Assembly: GCA_023386395.1 (NCBI GenBank)
Contig: JAEWJV010000433.1
Coordinates: forward strand, 1-5,234
DNA length: 5,234 bases
Direction: 5' to 3'
Source: Bacteroidota bacterium
GTDB lineage: Bacteria; Bacteroidota; Bacteroidia; Chitinophagales; Chitinophagaceae
Below are positions 1-5,193 of the stretch, piece after piece. The notes under the pieces are model-generated. The model was not told where the DNA came from. It made no database searches and was given only the letters and a program-made list of their open reading frames with translations. The first letter of the stretch is position 1. Every line of letters begins with the position of its first letter. Made by a program: the position numbers and the translations under genes.

Positions 1-838
1 CGTTATACGCTTTGGCAAATTCCAATGAATTGGCCATTTTAGGTAACACCGTATATGTACTAAGCGCGACAACTGAATTAATTGACACCAGTGCCTTTTC
101 ACCTTTTTTCCCACGCTTGGTTGTAACCAGAATAACGCCGTATGGTGCCCGCGCTCCATATATGGCAGAAGATGCTGCATCTTTTAAGACTGAAATGTTT
201 TCAATATCCTGTGTGTTTATGTCATTTATATTACTAACCGGAATGCCATCAACAACATATAATGGCCCACCACCAGATAACGAAGTATTTCCCCTTATAT
301 TAAATGAGGCATTCGTGCCCGGCCCGCCCGGATCCCCGGTGGTTGTTACATTAAGGTTAGCAACTTTTCCCTGCAGTGCCTGGCCTATATTGGATACAGG
401 CCTGTTCTGCAGTTCTTTGCCGTTTATCTGGGCTACGGCGCCGGTAAGATTTATTTTCTTCTGTGTACCAAATCCTACCACTATCACATCGCTTAACTTT
501 TGATTTTCATCAGGCATTAAAACAACGGTGATATTGTTTTCAATAGCATTTATGGTTTGCGTAATGTAACCAACATACGTTATGATTAAGGAATCATTAT
601 TACCCGCAACGTCAATAGAAAATTTTCCATCGGCATTTGTAGTAACAGAAGTATTGCTGTTTTTAATGCTAACTGTGGCACCCGCTAATGGTTCATTATG
701 TTCATTGGTTACAATACCTGTAACAGGAAAAAAATTTGAAATGCTGTAATTGCTGCCGGCGGCTTTTACAGTGTTTAATAAAAGCAACATGAAAGAAAGC
801 ATGAAGAATGCAAGCAGTGATTTGGCTAATTTTTGCAT
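1..838 (-). CDS. SusC/RagA-family TonB-dependent outer-membrane receptor, N-terminal part (gene cut by window edge)
   Basis: This gene encodes the front of an outer-membrane active transporter that, with a SusD-like lipoprotein, imports oligosaccharides or other large nutrients using TonB energy. Only 279 residues are present; the beta-barrel lies beyond the left edge. Seen: a signal peptide (about residues 1-27, hydrophobic core FFMLSFMLLLL, likely cut after VKA); a carboxypeptidase-regulatory-like beta-sandwich (about 39-110, with GIVTNEHNEPLAGATVSI and YVGY); the SusC signature DVIVVGFGTQKK (117-128); and a plug domain (about 129-245) with NIRGNTSL, PLYVVDGIP, ISVLKDAASSAIYGARAPYG and ILVTTKRGKKG. 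There is no STN domain before the beta-sandwich, so FecR/ECF-sigma type signalling is unlikely. The ATG at 838 is the first start after an in-frame TGA nine bases upstream. It lies downstream of, and co-directional with, the lacI-type gene. The substrate cannot be told. A plus-strand reading frame across 12-503 is its shadow. Confidence 0.95.
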   Translation of the reverse strand, partial: MQKLAKSLLAFFMLSFMLLLLNTVKAAGSNYSISNFFPVTGIVTNEHNEPLAGATVSIKNSNTSVTTNADGKFSIDVAGNNDSLIITYVGYITQTINAIENNITVVLMPDENQKLSDVIVVGFGTQKKINLTGAVAQINGKELQNRPVSNIGQALQGKVANLNVTTTGDPGGPGTNASFNIRGNTSLSGGGPLYVVDGIPVSNINDINTQDIENISVLKDAASSAIYGARAPYGVILVTTKRGKKGEKALVSINSVVALSTYTVLPKMANSLEFAKAYN

Positions 839-887
839 ACGTAGTCATTTTTTATTAAAAAAAAAGCAAAATAATGAATTTACAAAT

Positions 888-917
888 GCAAAATAGAGTT
901 TTGAATTCGTATTCAAA
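888..917 (-). promoter_or_regulatory. Candidate promoter of the susC-like gene
   Basis: On the minus strand TTTG (917-914) is followed after 18 bases by TATTTTGC (895-888). This resembles the Bacteroidota promoter TTTG-N19-TAnnTTTG but the -7 box is one base short. It sits about 50 bases upstream of the ATG at 838. The region is very AT-rich, so chance matches are likely; support comes mainly from the palindromic operator lying over it. Confidence 0.35.
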
Positions 918-918
918 A
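899..918. promoter_or_regulatory. Predicted LacI-type operator in the susC promoter region
   Basis: The 20-bp sequence TTTTGAATTCGTATTCAAAA has two perfect 8-bp arms (899-906 and 911-918) around TCGT, and 9 of 10 half-site positions match when it is folded about the central CG (908-909). LacI-family proteins characteristically bind such even palindromes with a central CG, into which a hinge-helix leucine intercalates. It lies 61-80 bases before the susC-like start codon and covers the gap between the candidate -33 and -7 boxes, which fits repression. A matching half-site precedes the lacI-type gene. Binding by that regulator is inferred. Confidence 0.6.
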
Positions 919-1022
919 AATTTTTTTTAAGAACCCTTCAAAAAGTTATAGTTATGGAAACGGCTAGCGGAACGTTATATTTAAATTCAACTATTTTAAG
1001 GAATAATAAAAAATAAAGCAAG

Positions 1023-2024
1023 TTATATTCTTGACTTAACTGAATTTCTGATAATTAAATGGCCTTTCATCATTATGGTTTCAGGTTTACGATCTTCCTC
1101 TTTCCCCTCTTTTATTATTTTTCTAACCACCCAATCAATCATCTCTTCTACCGGCTGTTCCCACGTTGTAAGTGAATAAGCCGACCATTCACTCATATCT
1201 ATATTGTCAAACCCAATTATTGATACGTGTTCCGGAATTTTAAAACCCATTACCCTGATTGCATCCATTACTCCCAATGCAATAATGTCACTTCCGCAAA
1301 ATATACAGTCAATTTCTTTGTGTGTAACCATAAGCTCCTGTGCCAACTTAAAACCACTTTCATAAGTATAATAACCTGGTTCAACAATAAATTTTGCAAT
1401 TTTTTTTTCATCTAACACTTCCTTAAACCCCTTTAGCCTGTCAACTGTTGTGGAGGTGTCCGGAGGGCCGGAGATAAACGCAAATGATGTATGCCCTAAT
1501 TCAACCAGATAAGTTGCTATCTGTCTTGCGGCAAGATAATTATCACAATAAACAGCAGTATTGTTAGTATGCTTTGTGTAACGATTAAATAAGAAAACTG
1601 TAATTCCGTATTGCTTTAGTTTTTCAGATGCAGAAGAAGAAATCAAAGCGTCTGTAATTATTACGGCCTGTATACTATACTCAAGTAACTGAGCTATTTC
1701 TTTATCGTCTATTTCTTCGCTTTCAGAATTAATAAATATAAGATGATATCCTAATGCCGATAAACGTCTGTGGAAAATCTCAAGAACGGCAGAATAAAAT
1801 GGATTTTGAATATTACGGACGATTATGCCAATCATTGATGATTTACGTGTAATCAGGCTTCTTGCATGAGCATTAGGTCTATACTGGAGCTTGGTGGCTG
1901 CTTCAAGAATCTTCTTTTTCTTCTTTTCAGAAACCTGGGCTGATCCTGCGAATACTCTTGAAACAGTAGATTGAGAAACACCTGCTAATTTGGCAACGTC
2001 TTCGGAAGTGTAATTTTTCTTCAA
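1023..2024 (-). CDS. LacI-family transcriptional regulator
   Basis: This is a 333-residue sugar-responsive DNA-binding repressor of standard LacI/PurR length. Seen: an N-terminal helix-turn-helix (about residues 6-27, SEDVAKLAGVSQSTVSRVFAG); a hinge helix YRPNAHARSL (48-57) whose Leu57 matches the intercalating leucine of LacI/PurR; and a periplasmic-binding-protein-like effector domain (about 63-330) with IVRNIQNPFY, FISGPP plus DRLKGF around Arg196, CGSDIIALGVMDAIR around Asp246, and SIIGFDNID (268-276). The start is TTG: an in-frame TGA lies upstream with no ATG between, and the next internal ATG (Met64) would remove the DNA-binding domain. The susC-like gene follows after 184 bp on the same strand, suggesting it controls that uptake locus. 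A half-operator just upstream of its start suggests autoregulation. The effector is unknown. Confidence 0.95.
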   Translation of the reverse strand: MKKNYTSEDVAKLAGVSQSTVSRVFAGSAQVSEKKKKKILEAATKLQYRPNAHARSLITRKSSMIGIIVRNIQNPFYSAVLEIFHRRLSALGYHLIFINSESEEIDDKEIAQLLEYSIQAVIITDALISSSASEKLKQYGITVFLFNRYTKHTNNTAVYCDNYLAARQIATYLVELGHTSFAFISGPPDTSTTVDRLKGFKEVLDEKKIAKFIVEPGYYTYESGFKLAQELMVTHKEIDCIFCGSDIIALGVMDAIRVMGFKIPEHVSIIGFDNIDMSEWSAYSLTTWEQPVEEMIDWVVRKIIKEGKEEDRKPETIMMKGHLIIRNSVKSRI

Positions 2025-2040
2025 CTGGTAAAAACTTAGG

Positions 2041-2060
2041 TTTTGAATACGTAAACATCT
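2041..2060. promoter_or_regulatory. Predicted second LacI-type operator upstream of the lacI-type gene
   Basis: The left half, TTTTGAATAC, is identical to the half-site read on the minus strand from 918 to 909 in the susC-side palindrome. The right half is degenerate: folding about the central CG (2050-2051) gives 6 of 10 matching positions, including the core TACGTA. It begins 17 bases upstream of the TTG start and directly follows the -7 box, covering the expected transcription start. This fits weaker self-repression, which is inferred. Confidence 0.5.
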
Positions 2061-2061
2061 T

Positions 2062-2069
2062 CAAAAATA
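2062..2069 (-). promoter_or_regulatory. -7 promoter box of the lacI-type gene
   Basis: The minus strand reads TATTTTTG (2069 to 2062), a full match to the Bacteroidota -7 consensus TAnnTTTG. It lies about 38 bases upstream of the TTG start. The best -33 candidate, a TTG in CTTGCAATT, is about 22 bases further upstream, slightly beyond the usual 19-21 spacing, so only the -7 box is well supported. Confidence 0.45.
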
Positions 2070-2318
2070 GAAACAAAAGCCATACTAATTGCAAGTAAAG
2101 AAAATTCCTGTTGAAAAAAAATTAGGCTGCCTTTGGCTTTTAAATAGTCTGATGTAGATTGAAGTGTTACATACAGATAGGGATTAAAGTGTTGTTACTT
2201 GGTGCATTAACATTAGTTACCGTATTTGCTGTATGATAATTAAAATACAAGATGATAAAATTGAAAAGAAGATTTAAATAAAGGTTGAAGCTTTTTCGTT
2301 CCTGCTATAACTGTTTAA
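2070..2318. other. Intergenic stretch between the divergent lacI-type gene and the regulator relic
   Basis: This AT-rich stretch holds no supported gene. One plus-strand frame (2180-2236) reads a hydrophobic peptide, GIKVLLLGALTLVTVFAV, then a stop. A further frame from 2233 reads MIIKIQDDKIEKKI and stops. Either could be gene debris, since decayed sequence follows immediately, but neither is recognisable. No histidine-kinase motifs were found, although LytTR regulators usually follow a LytS-type kinase. I see no convincing plus-strand promoter. Confidence 0.4.
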
Positions 2319-3023
2319 ATGAAGGACACGGTCAGTTGCGCAGTAACAGATGATGAGCCTTTTGAAGGAGGTTGGAAAATTATATCAGTAAGGTTCCATA
2401 TCTGCAATTGGCAGACCCCTGTGAAAACGTAATGGAGTTAAGGGTATTGATCGACAAACAGTAACCCGATTTGTTATTTCTTGATATTGAAATGCCGTAT
2501 GGCAGCGGCATCGATTTTTATCAGTAAAACGAAGATCACGTCAAAAGTCATTTTCACAACCGCGTATGAACAATATGCTGTAAAAAGCTATGAGCTTGAC
2601 ATATTGGATTACCTGTTAAAGCCAATTACATATGAACGTTTTTTTAAAGCATTCAAAAAGCGCATGACTATTTTAAAACAATGAAGGCAATGCAGGCGGT
2701 ATTCACTCTTATTAAATTGAATGGTATTTTGCAGAAAATTTACTTCGATGATATACTCTATATAGAAGGCATGGAAAATTATCTGAATATTGTTACTGCG
2801 GAAAAAAATTGGTAACACATTCAACCATTAAATCTTTTTTAGAAAAGCTGCCGGAGGGGAAGTTTATGCAGGTGCACAAGTCATACATCATTTCTTTAGA
2901 CAAAATGGATGCTTTAAAAAGTGACAAAATTTTTATTGGTGATAATGAAATTCCTATTGGCAGAAATTCAGAGAGATGTTTTACTTGCATGTAAATGAGC
3001 GTTCAAATATTGAGACAAGATGA
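2319..3023 (+). pseudogene. Decayed LytTR-family response regulator (receiver plus LytTR DNA-binding domain)
   Basis: Joined across frames, the translation follows a LytT/AlgR-type regulator from end to end. Frame A (2319 to about 2369) gives MKDTVSCAVTDDEPF with the acidic pair. Frame B (2372 to about 2520) gives ENYISKVPYLQL and [17 protein letters not shown], with the phosphoacceptor Asp codon at 2483-2485, but has a TAA at 2462-2464. Frame C (about 2520-2684) gives [19 protein letters not shown] and [13 protein letters not shown], with the conserved Thr and Lys. Frame D (2699 to about 2808) gives LNGILQKIYFDDILYIEG and ENYLNIV. Frame E (2809 to about 2970) gives KLPEGKFMQVHKSYIISLD and EIPIGRN. 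Frame F (about 2971-3023) gives EMFYLHVNERSNIETR and the ancestral stop. That is five frame changes and one nonsense codon, so no working protein is expected. The cognate LytS-type kinase is absent. The ancestral stop overlaps the next gene's start. Confidence 0.9.
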
Positions 3024-4147
3024 TAAAACCATTCTCTATAAATATTCCCCAACACATTTTAGATGATTTAAAAATGCGATTGGAACATAGCCGCTGGCCC
3101 AATGAAATAGAAAATACAGGATGGCAGTATGGAACTAATCTTGCTTATCTTAAATCATTATCCAGTTACTGGCTTCATACATTTAACTGGAGAAAAGTAG
3201 AAGCGGAAATAAATGCATTTCCCAATTTTATGGCAACCATTGACGGGCATAAAATTCATTTCCTGCACATAAAAGCAAAACAGAAAAATGCAATGCCCTT
3301 AATCATTACACATGGATGGCCGGGTTCATTTCTTGAGATGATGAAACTTATTCCATTGCTTGCAGATAATAACGATTTTGCTTTCGATCTTGTAATTCCT
3401 TCGGTTATTGGTTTTGGATTCTCGGAAAAAATAACTGTACCTGGCTGCAACAGTTATTTCATTGCAGGTTTATGGAATAAACTAATGCTTGCGCTTGGAT
3501 ACAAAAAATATGGTGCACAAGGTGGTGATATTGGTGCAGGGATCAGTACCTGGCTTGCCTTAAAGCATCCCCAAAATATAACAGGCTTGCATTTAAATTA
3601 TATCCCGGGCTCTTATCAGCCTTTTGTAAAAGAAAACGAGCGGGTGCCTGCAGATGTACAATTGTTCAGGGATTATGCAAATAGTTGGTCCAGTGAAGAA
3701 GGTGCCTATGCGCATCAACATAGTTCCAAACCATTAACATTGGCTTACGGCTTAAATGACTCTCCTGTTGGATTATGTGCCTGGATACTTGAGAAATTTA
3801 ATAGCTGGAGTGATAACAATGGCCACGTTGAAAATGTATTTACAAAAGAGGAATTACTTGCAAATATTACATTGTATTGGGTTACCCAAACCATTTATTC
3901 TTCTGTACACATCTATTATGAAAATAGAATGAAACCAATGATATTTAATGAAGGCGATTATATAAAGCTGCCGGTTGCATTTGCGCAATTTCCCAAAGAA
4001 TTACCAACGCCGCCCCGCTTATGGGTTGAGAAAGGATATAACATTCGGCGATGGACAGAGATGCCGGCAGGCGGTCATTTTGCAGCAATGGAACAACCGC
4101 AATTACTGGCAAAAGATATAGTTGATTTTTTCAGTGGATGCAGATAA
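3020..4147 (+). CDS. Epoxide hydrolase, microsomal-type alpha/beta-hydrolase family
   Basis: This 375-residue enzyme is predicted to open epoxides to diols through a covalent ester intermediate. Seen: an EHN-type N-terminal region (about residues 1-85) with SRWPNE, GWQYGTNLAYLKSL, NWRKVEAEINAFPNF and IDGHKIHFLH; then an alpha/beta-hydrolase core with the oxyanion motif HGWPGS (98-103) and the nucleophile in QGGDIG (Asp170). By recalled alignment to mammalian microsomal epoxide hydrolase, Glu327 (FPKE) and His353 (GGHFAAME) complete the triad, and Tyr230 and Tyr299 are the epoxide-polarising tyrosines. All catalytic residues are present and length is normal, so it looks functional. No signal peptide or membrane anchor is evident, so it is probably cytoplasmic. 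The ATG at 3020 overlaps the ancestral stop of the decayed regulator upstream (ATGA), suggesting former translational coupling. No clear Shine-Dalgarno or own promoter is seen. The natural substrate is unknown. Confidence 0.93.
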   Translation: MIKPFSINIPQHILDDLKMRLEHSRWPNEIENTGWQYGTNLAYLKSLSSYWLHTFNWRKVEAEINAFPNFMATIDGHKIHFLHIKAKQKNAMPLIITHGWPGSFLEMMKLIPLLADNNDFAFDLVIPSVIGFGFSEKITVPGCNSYFIAGLWNKLMLALGYKKYGAQGGDIGAGISTWLALKHPQNITGLHLNYIPGSYQPFVKENERVPADVQLFRDYANSWSSEEGAYAHQHSSKPLTLAYGLNDSPVGLCAWILEKFNSWSDNNGHVENVFTKEELLANITLYWVTQTIYSSVHIYYENRMKPMIFNEGDYIKLPVAFAQFPKELPTPPRLWVEKGYNIRRWTEMPAGGHFAAMEQPQLLAKDIVDFFSGCR

Positions 4148-4371
4148 CGTATCTAACGAAATGGCTTATATGGTTCAAGTTTGGCTCCCTATTGATTAGA
4201 ACCCATATCTTCCATACGGCCAAGCAAACGTTCTTGTTTATGCCGAACTTTTGCTGGCCATTTTGTTAATTGATGGATATATGTTGCTATTCGCCGCATT
4301 CTGATTTACTCAGGAACTTGAGCATAAAATGAGGTAAAACCGTGTAAACTAAGGAAGTGCTAAAAAACAAA
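4148..4371. other. Gene-poor stretch downstream of the epoxide hydrolase gene
   Basis: Apart from the Fic relic, this stretch holds no supported gene. I see no strong hairpin terminator immediately after the hydrolase stop codon. The final T-rich tract on the minus strand (4371-4362) belongs to the terminator next to it. Confidence 0.5.
4189..4299 (-). pseudogene. Relic of a Fic-family protein, DUF4172-like N-terminus
   Basis: A 36-codon minus-strand frame reads ATYIHQLTKWP followed directly by AKVRHKQERLLGRMEDMG. From memory, Fic proteins with a DUF4172 N-terminal domain begin with a similar IHxxxxWP motif, then some 15-20 residues, then KVRHKQGRLLGRM. The relic therefore appears to have lost the spacer by internal deletion. 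After the TAG (4191-4189) the same frame continues GAKLEPYKPF, resembling the next family segment, then stops. The catalytic Fic domain (HPFxxGNGR) is absent. It lies just inside the tRNA-borne boundary, on the chromosomal side. Identification rests on short motifs and could be wrong. Confidence 0.55.
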
Positions 4372-4403
4372 AAAGCCCGTCCCACTTGCGTTTCACGAGC
4401 TTT
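4362..4403 (-). terminator. Rho-independent terminator, probably that of the original tRNA gene
   Basis: On the minus strand AAAGCTCGT (4403-4395) pairs with ACGGGCTTT (4380-4372), eight Watson-Crick pairs and one G-U wobble around a 14-base loop. It is followed by the T-rich tract TTTTGTTTTTTA (4373-4362). It lies about 33 bases downstream of the minus-strand tRNA 3' end, the right place to be that gene's native terminator. On the plus strand the hairpin is followed by TTTCTTT, so weak bidirectional action is possible. Confidence 0.75.
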
Positions 4404-4436
4404 CTTTAATTAATTGAAGTTAGACAAACTGTTTCC

Positions 4437-4463
4437 AGCGGTGAGGGAGGGATTCGAACTCTG
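4437..4463 (-). other. Displaced tRNA 3' end (probably tRNA-Ser), candidate attachment site
   Basis: The minus strand reads TTCGAATCCCTCCCTCACCG: a T-loop (TTCGAAT, 4458-4452), the 3' T-stem strand CCCTC (4451-4447), the 3' acceptor strand CCTCACC (4446-4440) and G at the discriminator position (4439). The 5' T-stem strand reads CAGAG (4463-4459) where GAGGG would be needed, so pairing fails at two of five positions. No matching 5' acceptor strand GGTGAGG, D-arm or anticodon arm lies upstream. The identity therefore ends at about 4459-4461. A G discriminator fits tRNA-Ser. The trailing bases are CTG, so CCA is not encoded. Such fragments mark where a tyrosine integrase inserted an element into a tRNA gene and displaced its 3' end. 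Confidence 0.7.
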
Positions 4464-4566
4464 CCTCTAAGTGCCTTATTATTAAATTATTGAGGTGAAA
4501 TCAAAATTTGACGCACCGAATAACGAACCTTTTTGAAGAACTATTCCTTTTAACTAAAGGTAAAAA

Positions 4567-4623
4567 AATTTAGCGTTTAACTATTTTCTAAATTGATTGA
4601 TGTTATTAAATTCTTTCTAAATT
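4567..4623. repeat. Three copies of CTAAATT next to the element end
   Basis: TTTCTAAATT occurs at 4585-4594 and again at 4614-4623, 29 bases apart. An inverted copy of the core (AATTTAG) lies at 4567-4573. The last copy overlaps the stop codon of the neighbouring gene. Short spaced repeats near an element end can be integrase arm-binding sites, but in such AT-rich DNA chance is a real alternative. Confidence 0.25.
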
Positions 4624-4898
4624 ATTTGTACCGAGCTTCCAACGAATGAGTTAAAGGTTGGCGTGTACTTAATATATCCAAACTCTTCAAGTTGCTTAAT
4701 ACATCTATGATAGGTCGCTAAAGACCCTATTTTAGAAAGAGACATCAACCTTTCACGTGTAATGCGAAAGGGATTAACAAAAGAATTTTGTTCCCAGATT
4801 AAAAGCAAAGCGAGGTATAAGCTTACATGGGAGGAGTTTAAGCGGCTGTCTTGTGATAGCTGTTGATCTATGTTTTTTGCCTTTAAAAGGAAGTCCAT
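4617..4898 (-). CDS. Small winged-helix-like protein, second of a tandem paralogous pair
   Basis: This 93-residue protein has no named function that I recognise. Its middle and C-terminal parts look like a winged helix-turn-helix: helical HVSLYLALLLIWEQN (24-38), RERLMSLSKIGSLATYHRCI (48-67), then QLEEFGYIKY (69-78) as the recognition-helix-to-wing transition and a terminal TPTFNSFVGSSVQI strand segment. The pattern SKIGSxATYHxCIxxLEExGYI is one I associate with small proteins near integrases in Bacteroidota mobile elements, possibly DNA-binding regulators or excision factors; this is from memory. It aligns without gaps to the upstream neighbour, 31 of 93 residues identical by my count. Only 13 bases separate the two genes, so they are probably co-transcribed. 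There is no signal peptide or membrane segment, so it is likely cytoplasmic. The start at 4898 is ATG. Confidence 0.75.
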   Translation of the reverse strand: MDFLLKAKNIDQQLSQDSRLNSSHVSLYLALLLIWEQNSFVNPFRITRERLMSLSKIGSLATYHRCIKQLEEFGYIKYTPTFNSFVGSSVQII

Positions 4899-4911
4899 TC
4901 TGTTACACTTT

Positions 4912-5193
4912 CTATTTTATGTGAATAAAACTTCCCTTGTTATGGTTGTATGAGGGTTTATAATGAATGTAGCCGTACTCGTCAAGTTCACGAATGGCTT
5001 TATGGTAGGTTGCAACACCGGAAATTTTTGCGAGCCTCATTAGATCATGACTAAAAACACAAATGGGGCTTTTACAATCATTATTATTCCAGTGTTGCAT
5101 TATCGCCATAAACAAGCTGATGTGAATTGGGCTAATTCTGCAATCATCTTTTATTGCAACAAAAAATTCTACTAATTGCGGTATTGACTTCAT
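4912..5193 (-). CDS. Small winged-helix-like protein, first of a tandem paralogous pair
   Basis: Starting at the ATG at 5193, this protein is 93 residues, exactly the length of its downstream paralogue, which is why I prefer this start over an in-frame TTG at 5208. Seen: IHISLFMAIMQHWNNND (23-39), LMRLAKISGVATYHKAIREL (51-70) as the likely helix-turn-helix and DEYGYIHYKPSYN (71-83) as the wing. The invariant pair positions include HxSL, the Trp at 35, LMxLxKI, ATYH, GYI and NxxxGS. The N-terminal 16 residues diverge most, so the two proteins may differ in a partner or ligand but share a DNA-binding mode; that is inference. It is the promoter-proximal gene of the pair; the promoter may be in or beyond the last 40 bases of the window. 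No specific function is known to me. Confidence 0.75.
   Translation of the reverse strand: MKSIPQLVEFFVAIKDDCRISPIHISLFMAIMQHWNNNDCKSPICVFSHDLMRLAKISGVATYHKAIRELDEYGYIHYKPSYNHNKGSFIHIK

Noticed and set aside
12..503. Plus-strand open frame of 163 codons
   Set aside because: It lies antisense to the clearly recognisable SusC plug-domain coding sequence and its translation has no domain-like features.
962..975. Possible hairpin CGGCTAGCGG after the lacI-type gene
   Set aside because: It is only a short GCTAGC palindrome with no adjacent T-run in the right position to act as a terminator.
1227..1415. Plus-strand open frame inside the lacI-type gene
   Set aside because: Antisense shadow of the LacI effector domain.
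2364..2370. Perfect Shine-Dalgarno-like AAGGAGG
   Set aside because: It lies inside the relic at a frameshift, where ancestral coding probably read GAAGGGTTG. Bacteroidota rarely use Shine-Dalgarno sequences, and the following frame soon meets a stop.
2609..2990. Two overlapping minus-strand open frames
   Set aside because: They are antisense to the LytTR relic, whose plus-strand frames carry clear family motifs.
3256..3450. Minus-strand open frame inside the epoxide hydrolase gene
   Set aside because: Antisense shadow of an intact, well-conserved enzyme gene.
4437..4540. A complete tRNA gene on the minus strand
   Set aside because: The T-stem is mispaired and no 5' acceptor strand GGTGAGG, D-arm or anticodon arm can be found upstream.
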